Shown: positions 1-12,914 of the stretch, in pieces
Position numbering within the stretch: position 1 is the stretch's first letter
Layout of the letters: every line of letters starts with the position of its first letter
From: Saccoglossus kowalevskii
Lineage: Eukaryota > Hemichordata > Enteropneusta > Harrimaniidae
DNA length: 44,637 nucleotides
Assembly (NCBI RefSeq): GCF_000003605.2
Contig: NW_003139233.1
Span: 1-44,637, forward strand
Direction of reading: 5' to 3'
The notes under the pieces: model-generated
Seen by the model: the letters and a program-made list of their open reading frames with translations, nothing else
Database searches by the model: none
What the model was told of the DNA's origin: nothing
Translations under genes and position numbers: made by a program

Positions 1-362
1 TTCATCAGATTTGTCATCACTAAGGCTGACAGTGTATTGGGACACTTGATAGGGTCAATACATTGATTTGTCATCACTAAGGCTGACAGTGTACTGGGAC
101 ACTTCATAGGGTCAGTACATTGATTGTTCATCGCTAAGGCTGACAGTGTACTGGGACACTTGATAGGGTCACTACATTGGTTTGTCATCACTAAGGCTGA
201 CAGTGTACTAGGACACTTGATAGGGTCAGTACATGGATTTGTCATCACAAAGGCTGACAGTGTACTAGGATACTTGATAGGGTCAGTACATTGATTTGTC
301 ATCACTAAGGCTGACAGTGTACTGGGACACTTGATATGGTCAATACATTGATTTGTCATCAC

Positions 363-932
363 TCAGGCTGACAGTGTACTGGGACACTTGATAAGGTCAA
401 TACATTGATTTGTCACCACTAAGGCTGACAGTGTACTGGGACACTTGATAGGGTGAGTACATTGATTTGTCACCATTAAGCCTGACAGTGTACTAGGACA
501 CTTGATAGGGTCAGTACAACGGTTTGTCTTCACTAAAGCTGACAGTGTACTGGGACACTTGATATGGTCAATACATTGATTTGTCATCACTAAGGCTGAC
601 AGTGTATTGGGACACTTGATAGGGTCAATACATTGATTTGTCATCACTAAGGCTGACAATGTACTGGGACAATTGATAGGGTCAATACATTGATTTGTCA
701 CCACTAAGGCTGACATTGAACTGGGACACTTGATATGGTCAATACATTGATTTGTCACCACTAAAGCTGACAGTGTACTGGGACACTTGATATGGTCAAT
801 ACATTGAGTTGTCATCACTAAGGCTGACAGTGTACTGGGACACTTGATAGGGTCAATACATTGATTTGTCACCACTAAGCCTGACAGTGTACTGGGACAC
901 TTGATAGGGTCAGTACATTGGTTTGACAACAC
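363..932. repeat. 10-unit higher-order repeat (570 bp), copy 1
   Basis: Ten 57-bp units in a fixed order lie between two ACTCAGG marker units. In plus-strand order they carry GATAAGGTC, then GGGTGAGTAC with CACCATTAAGCC, then a GTCTTCAC unit, then GATATGG, TATTGGGAC, GGACAATTG, a GACATTG unit, and finally GAGTTGTCATC and AAGCCTGAC units. The same order recurs at 8,628-9,197 and 10,965-11,534, and with extra units at 9,198-10,052. Private variants of this copy are GACATTGAACTGGG and TTTGACAACAC. The copy at 40,959-41,451 shares both. Confidence 0.8.
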
Positions 933-1153
933 TCAGGCTGACAGTGTACTGGGACACTTGATAAGGTCAATACATTGATTTGTCACCACTAAGGCTGACA
1001 GTGTACTGGGACACTTGATAGGGTGAGTACATTGATTTGTCACCATTAAGCCTGACAGTGTACTGGGACACTTGATAGGGTCAGTACAATGGTTTGTCTT
1101 CACTAAGGCTGACAGTGTACTGGGACACTTGATATGGTCAATACATTGATTTG
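661..1153. repeat. Segment duplicated 40.3 kb away (partner 40,959-41,451)
   Basis: This stretch matches 40,959-41,451 at a constant offset of 40,298 bp, which is 707 units minus 1 bp. The two share two variants seen nowhere else by eye: GACATTGAACTGGG near 710 and 41,008, and TTTGACAACACTCAGG near 922 and 41,220. Outside the edges the unit order differs at once, so the shared part is a block of about 8.6 units copied between the two ends of the window. Confidence 0.75.
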
Positions 1154-3440
1154 TCATCACTTAGGCTGACAGTGTACTGGGACACTTGATAGGGTCAGTA
1201 CATTGGTTTGTCATCACTAAGGCTGACAGTGTACTGGGACACTTGATAGGGTCAATACATTGATTTTTCACCACTACGCCAGTCAGTGTACTGGGACACT
1301 TGATAGGGTCAGTACATTGGTTTGTCATCACTAAGGCTGACAGTGTACTGGGACACTTGATATGGTCAATACATTGAGTTGTCATCACTAAGGCTGACAG
1401 TGTACTGGGACACTTGATAGGGTCAATACATTGATTTGTCACCACTAAGCCTGACAGTGTACTGGGACACTTGATAGGGTCAGTACATTGGTTTGACATC
1501 ACTCAGGCTGACAGTGTACTGGGACACTTGATAAGGTCAATACATTGATTTGTCATCACTAAGGCTGACAGTGTACTGGGACACTTGATAGGGTCAGTAC
1601 AATGGTTTGTCTTCACTAAGGCTGGCAGTGTACTGGGACACTTGATATGGTCAATACATTGATTTGTCATCACTAAGGCTGACAGTGTATTGGGACACTT
1701 GATAGGGTCAATACATTGATTTGTCATCACTAAGGCTGACAGTGTACTGGGACACTTGATAGGGTCAATACATTGGTTTGTCATCACTAAGGCTGACATT
1801 GTACTGGGACACTTGATATGGTCAATACATTGATTTGTCACCACTATAGCTGACAGTGTACTGGGACACTTGATATGGTCAATACATTGAGTTGTCATCA
1901 CTAAGGCTGACAGTGTACTGGGACACTTGATAGGGTCAATACATTGATTTGTCACCACTAAGCCTGACAGTGTACTGGGACACTTGATAGGGTCAGTACA
2001 TTGGTTTGACATCACTCAGGCTGACAGTGTACTGGGACACTTGATAAGGTCAATACATTGATTTGTCACCACTAAGGCTGACAGTGTACTGGGACACTTG
2101 ATAGGGTGAGTACATTGATTTGTCACCATTAAGCCTGACAGTGTACTGGGACACTTGATAGGGTCAGTACAATGGTTTGTCTTCACTAAGGCTGACAGTG
2201 TACTGGGGCACTTGATATGGTCAATACATTGATTTGTCATCACTAAGGCTGACAGTGTATTGGGACACTTGATAGGGTCAATACATTGATTTGTCACCAC
2301 TACGCCTGACAGTGTACTGGGACACTTGATAGGGTCACTACATTGGTTTGTCATCACTAAGGCTGACAGTGTACTAGGATACTTGATAGGGTCAGTACAT
2401 TGATTTGTCATCACTAAGGCTGACAGTGTACTGGGACACTTGATATGGTCAATACATTGAGTTGTCATCACTCAGGCTGACAGTGTACTGGGACACTTGA
2501 TAGGGTCAATACATTGATTTGTCACCACTAAGCCTGACGGTGTACTGGGACACTTGATAGGGTCAGTACATTGATTTGTCATCACTAAGGCTGACAGTGT
2601 ACTAGAACACTTGATAGGGTCAGTACATTGATTTGTCATCACTAAGGCTGACAGTGTACTGGGACACTTGATATGGTCAATACATTGATTTGTCATCACT
2701 TAGGCTGACAGTGTACTGGGATACTTGATAGGGTCAGTACATTGGTTTGTCATCACTAAGGCTGACAGTGTTCTGGGACACTTGATAGGGTCAATACATT
2801 GATTTGTCACCACTACGCCAGACAGTGTACTGGGACACTTGATAGGGTCAGTACATTGGTTTGTCATCACTAAGGCTGACAGTGTACTGGGACACTTGAT
2901 ATGGTCAATACATTGATTTGTCACCACTAAGCCTGACAGTGTACTGGGACACTTGATAGGGTCAGTACATTGGTTTGTCATCACTTAGGCTGACAGTGTA
3001 CTGGGACACTTGATATGGTCAATACATTGATTTGTCATCACTAAGTCTGACAGTGTACTGGGACACTTGATAGGGTCAATACATTGATTTGTCATCACTA
3101 AGGCTGACAGTGTAATGGGACACTTGATAGGGTCAGTACATGGATTTATCATCACTAAGGCTGACAGTGTACTAGGATACTTGATAGGGTCAGTACATTG
3201 ATTTGTCATCACTAAGGCTGACAGTGTAATGGGACACTTGATAGGGTCAGTACATTGATTTGTCATCACTAAGGCTGACAGTGTACTGGGACACTTGATA
3301 GGATCAGTACATTGATTTGTCATCACTAAGGCTGACAGTGTACTGGGACACTTGATAGGGTCAGTACATTGGTTTGACATCACTCAGGCTGACAGTGTAC
3401 TGGGACACTTGATAAGGTCAATACATTGATTTGTCACCAC

Positions 3441-4295
3441 TAAGGCTGACAGTGTACTGGGACACTTGATAGGGTCAGTACATTGATTTGTCACCACTAA
3501 GGCTGACAGTGTACTGGGATACTTGATAGGGCCAATACATTGATTTGTCATCACTAAGGCTGACAGTGTAATGGGACACTTGATATGGTCAATACATTGA
3601 TTTGTCATCACTAAGTCTGATAGTGTACTGGGACACTTGATAGGGTGAGTACGGTGGTTTGTCATCACTGAGGCTGACAGTGTACTGGGACAATTGATAG
3701 GGTCAGTACATTGGTTTGTCATCACTAAGGCTGACAGTGTACTGGGACACTTGATAGGGTCAATACATTGATTTGTCATCACTAAGGCTGACAGTGTACT
3801 GGGACACTTGATAGGGTCAGTACATTGGTTTGTCATCACTAAGTCTGATAGTGTACTGTGACACTTGATATGGTCAATACATTGATTTGTCATCACTAAG
3901 GCTGACAGTGTAATGGGACACTTGATAGGGTCAGTACATTGATTTGTCATCACTAAGGCTGACAGTGTACTGGGACACTTGATAGGATCAGTACATTGAT
4001 TTGTCATCACTAAGGCTGACAGTGTACTGGGACACTTGATAGGGTCAGTACATTGGTTTGACATCACTCTGGCTGACAGTGTACTGGGACACTTGATAAG
4101 GTCAATACATTGATTTGTCACCACTAAGGCTGACAGTGTACTGGGACACTTGATAGAGTGAGTACATTGATTTGTCACCATTAAGCCTGACAGTGTACTG
4201 GGACACTTGATAGGGTCAGTACAATGGTTTGTCTTCACTAAAGCTGACAGTGTACTGGGACACTTGATATGGTCAATACATTGATTTGTCATCAC
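3441..4295. repeat. 15-unit duplicated segment, copy 1 (partner 4,752-5,606)
   Basis: Fifteen consecutive units match 4,752-5,606 at an offset of 1,311 bp (23 units). The diagnostic unit is ACTCTGG at 4,066 and 5,377, the only two occurrences found. On the minus strand it turns the marker stop into Arg. One difference seen is AAGTCTGATAG near 3,614 against AAGTCTGACAG near 4,925. The eight units between the copies are not shared, so this is a tandem duplication whose ends have since diverged or been trimmed. Confidence 0.85.
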
Positions 4296-4751
4296 TTAGG
4301 CTGACAGTGTACTGGGACACTTGATAGGGTCAGTACATTGGTTTGTCATCAATAAGGCTGACAGTGTACTGCGACATCTGATAGGGTCAGTACATTGATT
4401 TGTCACCACTAAGGCTGACAGTGTACTGGGACACTTGATATGGTCAGTACAATGGTTTGTCTTCACTAAGGCTGACAGTGTACTGGGACACTTGATATGG
4501 TCAATACATTGATTTGTCATCACTAAGGCTGACAGTGTATTGGGACACTTGATAGGGTCAATACATTGATTTGTCACCACTAAGCCTGACAGTGTACTGG
4601 GACACTTGATATGGTCAGTACATTGATTTGTCATCACTAAGTCTGACAGTGTACTGGGACACTTGATAGGGCCAATACATTGATTTGTCATCACTAAGGC
4701 TGACAGTGTAATGGGATACTTGATAGGGTCAGTACATTGATTTGTCATCAC

Positions 4752-5606
4752 TAAGGCTGACAGTGTACTGGGACACTTGATAGGGTCAGTACATTGATTT
4801 GTCACCACTAAGGCTGACAGTGTACTGGGATACTTGATAGGGCCAATACATTGATTTGTCATCACTAAGGCTGACAGTGTAATGGGACACTTGATATGGT
4901 CAATACATTGATTTGTCATCACTAAGTCTGACAGTGTACTGGGACACTTGATAGGGTGAGTACGGTGGTTTGTCATCACTGAGGCTGACAGTGTACTGGG
5001 ACAATTGATAGGGTCAGTACATTGGTTTGTCATCACTAAGGCTGACAGTGTACTGGGACACTTGATAGGGTCAATACATTGATTTGTCATCACTAAGGCT
5101 GACAGTGTACTGGGACACTTGATAGGGTCAGTACATTGGTTTGTCATCACTAAGTCTGATAGTGTACTGTGACACTTGATATGGTCAATACATTGATTTG
5201 TCATCACTAAGGCTGACAGTGTAATGGGACACTTGATAGGGTCAGTACATTGATTTGTCATCACTAAGGCTGACAGTGTACTGGGACACTTGATAGGATC
5301 AGTACATTGATTTGTCATCACTAAGGCTGACAGTGTACTGGGACACTTGATAGGGTCAGTACATTGGTTTGACATCACTCTGGCTGACAGTGTACTGGGA
5401 CACTTGATAAGGTCAATACATTGATTTGTCACCACTAAGGCTGACAGTGTACTGGGACACTTGATAGAGTGAGTACATTGATTTGTCACCATTAAGCCTG
5501 ACAGTGTACTGGGACACTTGATAGGGTCAGTACAATGGTTTGTCTTCACTAAAGCTGACAGTGTACTGGGACACTTGATATGGTCAATACATTGATTTGT
5601 CATCAC
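4752..5606. repeat. 15-unit duplicated segment, copy 2 (partner 3,441-4,295)
   Basis: This is the downstream copy of the 23-unit-period duplication. It carries the ACTCTGG unit at 5,377, the GGGTGAGTACGG unit near 4,957, GGACAATTG near 5,001 and AGAGTGAGTAC near 5,466, in the same order and spacing as 3,441-4,295. Confidence 0.85.
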
Positions 5607-8600
5607 TAAGGCTGACAGTGTATTGGGACACTTGATAGGGTCAATACATTGATTTGTCATCACTAAGGCTGACAGTGTACTGGGACACTTGATAGGGTCA
5701 ATACATTGATTTGTCACCACTAAGCCTGACAGTGTACTGGGACACTCGATAGGGTCAGTACATTGGTTTGACATCACTCAGGCTGACAGTGTACTGGGAC
5801 ACTTGATAAGGTCAATACATTGATTTGTCACCACTAAGGCTGACAGTGTACTGGGACACTTGATAGGGTGAGTACATTGATTTGTCACCATTAAGCCTGA
5901 CAGTGTACTGGGACACTTGATAGGGTCAGTACAATGGTTTGTCTTCACTAAGGCTGACAGTGTACTGGGGCACTTGATATGGTCAATACATTGATTTGTC
6001 ATCACTAAGGCTGACAGTGTATTGGGACACTTGATAGGGTCAATACATTGATTTGTCACCACTACGCCTGACAGTGTACTGGGACACTTGATAGGGTCAC
6101 TACATTGGTTTGTCATCACAAAGGCTGACAGTGTACTAGGATACTTGATAGGGTCAGTACATTGATTTGTCATCACTAAGGCTGACAGTGTACTGGGACA
6201 TCTGATAGGGTCAGTACATTGATTTGTCATCACTAAGGCTGACAGTCTACTGGGACAATTGATAGGGTCAATACATTGATTTGTCACCACTAAGGCTGAC
6301 ATTGTACTGGGACACTTGATATGGTCAATACATTGATTTGTCACCACTAAAGCTGACAGTGTACTGGGACACTTGATATGGTCAATACATTGAGTTGTCA
6401 TCACTAAGGCTGACAGTGTACTGGGACACTTGATAGGGTCAATACATTGATTTGTCACCACTAAGGCTAACAGTGTACTGGGACACTTGATAGGGTCAGT
6501 ACATTGATTTGTCATCACTAAGGCTGACAGTGTACTGGGACACTTGATATGGTCAGTACATTGGTTTGTCATCACTAAGTCTGACAGTGTACTGGGACAC
6601 TTGATAGGGTCAATACATTGATCTGTCACCACTAAGGCTGACAGTGTACTGGGACACTTGATAGGGTCAGTACATTGGTTTGTCATCACTAAGTCTGACA
6701 GTGTACTGGGACACTTGATATGGTCAATACATTTATTTGTCATCTCTAAGGCTGACAGTGTACTGGGACAATTGATAGGGTCAATACATTGATTTGTCAC
6801 CACTAAGGCTGACATTGTACTGGGACACTTGATATGGTCAATACATTGATTTATCACCACTAAAGCTGACAGTGTACTGGTACACTTGATACGGTCAATA
6901 CATTGAGTTGTCATCACTAAGGCTGACAGTGTATTGGGACACTTGATAGGGTCAATACATTGATTTGTCACCACTAAGCCTGACGGTGTACTGGGACACT
7001 TGATAGGGTCAGTACATTGATTTGTCATCACTAAGGCTGACAGTGTACTAGAACACTTGATAGGGTCAGTACATTGATTTGTCATCACTAAGGCTGACAG
7101 TGTACTGGGACACTTGATATGGTCAATACATTGACTTGTCATCACTTAGGCTGACAGTGTACTGGGACACTTGATATGGTCAATACATTGATTTGTCATC
7201 ACTAAGTCTGATAGTGTACTGGGACACTTGATAGGGTGAGTACGGTGGTTTGTCATCACTGAGGCTGACAGTGTACTGGGACAATTGATAGGGTCAGTAC
7301 ATTGATTTGTCATCACTAAGGCTGACAGTGTACTGGGACACTTGATAGGGTCAATACATTGATTTGTCATCACTAAGGCTGACAGTGTAATGGGACACTT
7401 GATATGGTCAATACATTGATTTGTCATCACTAAGTCTGATAGTGTACTGGGACACTTGATAGGGTGAGTACGGTGGTTTGTCATCACTAAGTCTGATAGT
7501 GTACTGTGACACTTGATATGGTCAATACATTGATTTGTCATCACTAAGGCTGACAGTGCAATGGGACACTTGATAGGGTCAGTACATTGATTTGTCATCA
7601 CTAAGGCTGACAGTGTACTGGGACACTTGATAGGATCAGTACATTGAATTGTCATCACTAAGGCTGACAGTGTACTGGGACACTTGATAGGGTCAGTACA
7701 TTGGTTTGACATCACTCAGGCTGACAGTGTACTGGGACACTTGATAAGGTCAATACATTGATTTGTCACCACTAAGGCTGACAGGGTACTGGGACACTTG
7801 ATAGAGTGAGTACATTGATTTGTCACCATTAAGCCTGACAGTGTACTGGGACACTTGATAGGGTCAGTACAATGGTTTGTCTTCACTAAAGCTGACAGTG
7901 TACTGGAACACTTGATATGGTCAATACATTGATTTGTCATCACTAAGGCTGACAGTGTATTGGGACACTTGATAGGGTCAATACATTGATTTGTCATCAC
8001 TAAGGCTGACAGTGTACTGGGACAATTGATAGGGTCAATACATTGATTTGTCACCACTAAGGCTGACATTGTACTGGGACACTTGATAGGGTCAGTACAT
8101 TGATTTGTCATCACTAAGGCTGACAGTGTACTGGGACACTTGATATGGTCAGTACATTGATTTGTCACCACTAAGGCTGACAGTGTACTGGGATACTTGA
8201 TAGGGCCAATACATTGATTTGTCGTCACTAAGTCTGACAGTGTACTGGGACACTTGATAGGGCCAATACATTGATTTGTCATCACTAAGGCTGACAGTGT
8301 AATGGGACACTTGATATGGTCAATACATTGATTTGTCATCACTAAGTCTGATAGTGTACTGGGACACTTGATAGGGTGAGTACAGTGGTTTGACATCACT
8401 GAGGCTGACAGTGTACTGGGACAATTGATAGGGTCAGTACATTGATTTGTCATCACTAAGGCTGACAGTGTACTGGGACACTTGATAGGGTCAGTACATT
8501 GATTTGTCACCACTAAGGCTGACAGTGTACTGGGACACTTGATAGGATCAGTACATTGATTTGTCATCACTAAGGCTGACAGTGTACTGGGACACTTGAT

Positions 8601-8627
8601 AGGGTCAGTACATTGGTTTGACATCAC

Positions 8628-9197
8628 TCAGGCTGACAGTGTACTGGGACACTTGATAAGGTCAATACATTGATTTGTCACCACTAAGGCTGACAGTGTA
8701 CTGGGACACTTGATAGGGTGAGTACATTGATTTGTCACCATTAAGCCTGACAGTGTACTGGGACACTTGATAGGGTCAGTACAATGGTTTGTCTTCACTA
8801 AAGCTGACAGTGTACTGGGACACTTGATATGGTCAATACATTGATTTGTCATCACTAAGGCTGACAGTGTATTGGGACACTTGATAGGGTCAATACATTG
8901 ATTTGTCATCACTAAGGCTGACAGTGTACTGGGACATTTGATAGGGTCCATACATTGATTTGTCACCACTAAGGCTGACATTGTACTGGGACACTTGATA
9001 TGGTCAATACATTGATTTGTCACCACTAAAGCTGACAGTGTACTGGGACACTTGATATGGTCAATACATTGAGTTGTCATCACTAAGGCTGACAGTGTAC
9101 TGGGACACTTGATAGGGTCAATACATTGATTTGTCACCACTAAGCCTGACAGTGTACTGGGACACTTGATAGGGTCAGTACATTGGTTTGACATCAC
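8628..9197. repeat. 10-unit higher-order repeat (570 bp), copy 2
   Basis: It has the same ten-unit order as 363-932, between ACTCAGG markers at both ends. Private features are GACATTTGATAGGGTCC near 8,935 in place of GACAATTGATAGGGTCA, and the usual GACATTGTACTGGG in place of GACATTGAACTGGG. The next copy follows directly at 9,198, so this is a true head-to-tail higher-order array. Confidence 0.82.
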
Positions 9198-10052
9198 TCA
9201 GGCTGACAGTGTACTGGGACACTTGATAAGGTCAATACATTGATTTGTCACCACTAAGGCTGACAGTGTACTGGGACACTTGATAGGGTGAGTACATTGA
9301 TTTGTCACCATTAAGCCTGACAGTGTACTGGGACACTTGATACGGTCAGTACAATGGTTTGTCTTCACTAAGGCTGACAGTGTACTGGGACACTTGATAT
9401 GGTCAATACATTGATTTGTCATCACTAAGGCTGACAGTGTATTGGGACACTTGATATGGTCAGTACATTGATTTGTCATCACTAAGTCTGACAGTGTACT
9501 GGGACACTTGATAGGGCCAATACATTGGTTTGTCATCACTAAGGCTGACAGTGTACTGGGACATCTGATAGGGTCAGTACATTGATTTGTCACCACTAAA
9601 GCTGACAGTGTACTGGGACACTTGATATGGTCAGTACAATGGTTTGTCTTCACTAAAGCTGACAGTGTACTGGGACACTTGATATGGTCAATACATTGAT
9701 TTGTCATCACTAAGGCTGACAGTGTATTGGGACACTTGATAGGGTCAATACATTGATTTGTCATCACTAAGGCTGACAGTGTACTGGGACATTTGATAGG
9801 GTCCATACATTGATTTGTCACCACTAAGGCTGACATTGTACTGGGACACTTGATATGGTCAATACATTGATTTGTCACCACTAAAGCTGACAGTGTACTG
9901 GGACACTTGATATGGTCAATACATTGAGTTGTCATCACTAAGGCTGACAGTGTACTGGGACACTTGATAGGGTCAATACATTGATTTGTCACCACTAAGC
10001 CTGACAGTGTACTGGGACACTTGATAGGGTCAGTACATTGGTTTGACATCAC
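9198..10052. repeat. 10-unit higher-order repeat expanded to 15 units, copy 3
   Basis: The segment between the ACTCAGG markers at 9,198 and 10,053 is 855 bp (15 units). Its right-hand eight units match the adjacent 8,628-9,197 copy, including GACATTTGATAGGGTCC near 9,788. Its left part repeats the GATAAGGTC, GGGTGAGTAC and GTCTTCAC series and then inserts units with GGGCCAATAC and GACATCTGATAGG. The inserted units look as if they came from another part of the array by unequal exchange. Confidence 0.75.
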
Positions 10053-10604
10053 TCAGGCTGACAGTGTACTGGGACACTTGATAAGGTCAATACATTGATT
10101 TGTCACCACTAAGGCTGACAGTGTACTGGGACACTTGATAGGGTGAGTACATTGATTTGTCACCATTAAGCCTGACAGTGTACTGGGACACTTGATACGG
10201 TCAGTACAATGGTTTGTCTTCACTAAGGCTGACAGTGTACTGGGACACTTGATATGGTCAATACATTGATTTGTCATCACTAAGGCTGACAGTGTATTGG
10301 GACACTTGATATGGTCAATACATTGATTTGTCATCACTTAGGCTGACAGTGTACTGGGACACTTGATAGGGTCAGTACATTGGTTTGTCATCACTAAGGC
10401 TGACAGTGTACTGGGACATCTGATAGGGTCAGTACATTGATTTGTCATCACTAAGGCTGACAGTGTACTGGGACAATTGATAGGGTCAATACATTGATTT
10501 GTCACCACTAAGGCTGACATTGTACTGGGACACTTGATAGGGTCAGTACAATGGTCTGTCTTCACTAAAGCTGACAGTGTACTGGGACACTTGATATGGT
10601 CAAT

Positions 10605-11534
10605 ACATTGATTTGTCATCACTAAGGCTGACAGTGTATTGGGACACTTGATAGGGTCAATACATTGATTTGTCATCACTAAGGCTGACAGTGTACTGGG
10701 ACACTTCATAGGGTCAGTACATTGATTGTTCATCGCTAAGGCTGACAGTGTACTGGGACACTTGATAGGGTCACTACATTGGTTTGTCATCACTAAGGCT
10801 GACAGTGTACTAGGACACTTGATAGGGTCAGTACATGGATTTGTCATCACAAAGGCTGACAGTGTACTAGGATACTTGATAGGGTCAGTACATTGATTTG
10901 TCATCACTAAGGCTGACAGTGTACTGGGACACTTGATATGGTCAATACATTGATTTGTCATCACTCAGGCTGACAGTGTACTGGGACACTTGATAAGGTC
11001 AATACATTGATTTGTCACCACTAAGGCTGACAGTGTACTGGGACACTTGATAGGGTGAGTACATTGATTTGTCACCATTAAGCCTGACAGTGTACTGGGA
11101 CACTTGATAGGGTCAGTACAACGGTTTGTCTTCACTAAAGCTGACAGTGTACTGGGACACTTGATATGGTCAATACATTGATTTGTCATCACTAAGGCTG
11201 ACAGTGTATTGGGACACTTGATAGGGTCAATACATTGATTTGTCATCACTAAGGCTGACAGTGTACTGGGACATTTGATAGGGTCCATACATTGATTTGT
11301 CACCACTAAGGCTGACATTGTACTGGGACACTTGATATGGTCAATACATTGATTTGTCACCACTAAAGCTGACAGTGTACTGGGACACTTGATATGGTCA
11401 ATACATTGAGTTGTCATCACTAAGGCTGACAGTGTACTGGGACACTTGATAGGGTCAATACATTGATTTGTCATCAATAAGCCTGACAGTGTACTGGGAC
11501 ACTTGATAGGGTCAGTACATTGGTTTGACATCAA
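10605..11534. repeat. Copy of the window start followed by 10-unit repeat copy 4
   Basis: From about 10,605 the unit order repeats bases 1-600 of the window at an offset of 10,602 bp, exactly 186 units. The shared rare unit is ACTTCATAGG followed by TGATTGTTCATCGC (103 and 10,705). The CACAAAGG unit and the ACAACGG unit also match. The part at 10,965-11,534 is another 570-bp ten-unit repeat. A third copy of the ACTTCATAGG unit is near 36,809, offset 36,708 bp (644 x 57) from the first. Confidence 0.8.
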
Positions 11535-12914
11535 TCAGGCTGACAGTGTACTGGGACACTTGATAAGGTCAATACATTGATTTGTCATCACTAAGGCTGA
11601 CAGTGTACTGGGACACTTGATAGGGTGAGTACATTGATTTGTCATCATTAAGCATGACAGTGTACTGGGACATTTGATAGGGTCAGTACAATGATTTGTC
11701 ATCACTAAGGCTGACAGTGTACTGGGACACTTGATAGGGTCAATACATTGATTTGTCATCACTAAGGCTGACAGTGTATTGGGACACTTGATAGGGTCAA
11801 TACATTGATTTGTCACCACTAAGCCTGACAGTGTACTGGGACACTTGATAGGGTCAATACATTGGTTTGTCATCACAAAGGCTGACAGTGTACTAGGATA
11901 CTTGATAGGGTCAGTACATTGATTTGTCATCACTAAGGCTGACAGTGTACTGGGACATCTGATAGGGTCAGTACATTGATTTGTCATCACTAAGGCTGAC
12001 AGTGTACTGGGACAATTGATAGGGTCAATACATTGATTTGTCACCACTAAGGCTGACATTGTACTGGGACACTTGATAGGGTCAGTACAATGGTCTGTCT
12101 TCACTAAAGCTGACAGTGTACTGGGACACTTGATATGGTCAATACATTGATTTGTCATCACTAAGGCTGACAGTGTATTGGGACACTTGATAGGGTCAAT
12201 ACATTGATTTGTCATCACTAAGGCTGACAGTGTACTGGGACACTTGATAGGGTCAATACATTGATTTGTCACCACTAAGGCTGACATTGTACTGGGACAC
12301 TTGATATGGTCAATACATTGATTTGTCACCACTAAAGCTGACAGTGTACTGGGACACTTGATATGGTCAATACATTGATTTGTCATCACTAAGGCTGACA
12401 GTGTACTGGGACACTTGATATGGTCAGTACAATGGTTTGTCTTCACTAAGGCTGACAGTGTACTGGGACACTTGATATGGTCAATACATTGATTTGTCAT
12501 CACTAAGGCTGACAGTGTATTGGGACACTTGATAGGGTCAATACATTGATTTGTCACCACTAAGCCTGACAGTGTACTGGGACACTTGATATGGTCAGTA
12601 CATTGATTTGTCATCACTAAGTCTGACAGTGTACTGGGACACTTGATAGGGCCAATACATTGATTTGTCATCACTAAAGCTGACAGTGTAATGGGATACT
12701 TGATAGGGTCAGTACATTGATTTGTCATCACTAAGGCTGACAGTGTACTGGGACACTTGATAGGGTCAGTACATTGATTTGTCACCACTAACGCTGACAG
12801 TGTACTGGGATACTTGATATGGCCAATACATTGATTTTGTCATCACTAAGGCTGACAGTGTAATGGGGACACTTGATAAGGTCAATACATTGATTTGTCA
12901 TCACTAAGTCTGAT

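Larger units (their letters stand above)
1..12834. repeat. A-type block 1: indel-free, stop-marked higher-order units
   Basis: About 225 consecutive units keep exact 57-bp phase with no insertion or deletion. The marker unit here has ACTCAGG instead of ACTAAGG at its start, usually preceded by TTTGACATC and followed by GATAAGGTC. On the minus strand it places a TGA at the Leu codon. Such units end at about 363, 933, 1503, 2016, 2472, 3384, 5778, 7716, 8628, 9198, 10053, 10965 and 11535 (AATCAGG in the last). A second marker, ACTTAGG (TAA), sits at 1161, 2700, 2985, 4296, 7146 and 10338. The variant AAGACTGAC, common in the middle of the window, is absent. The first indels, two homopolymer extensions at 12,835 and 12,865, end the block. 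Confidence 0.85.
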
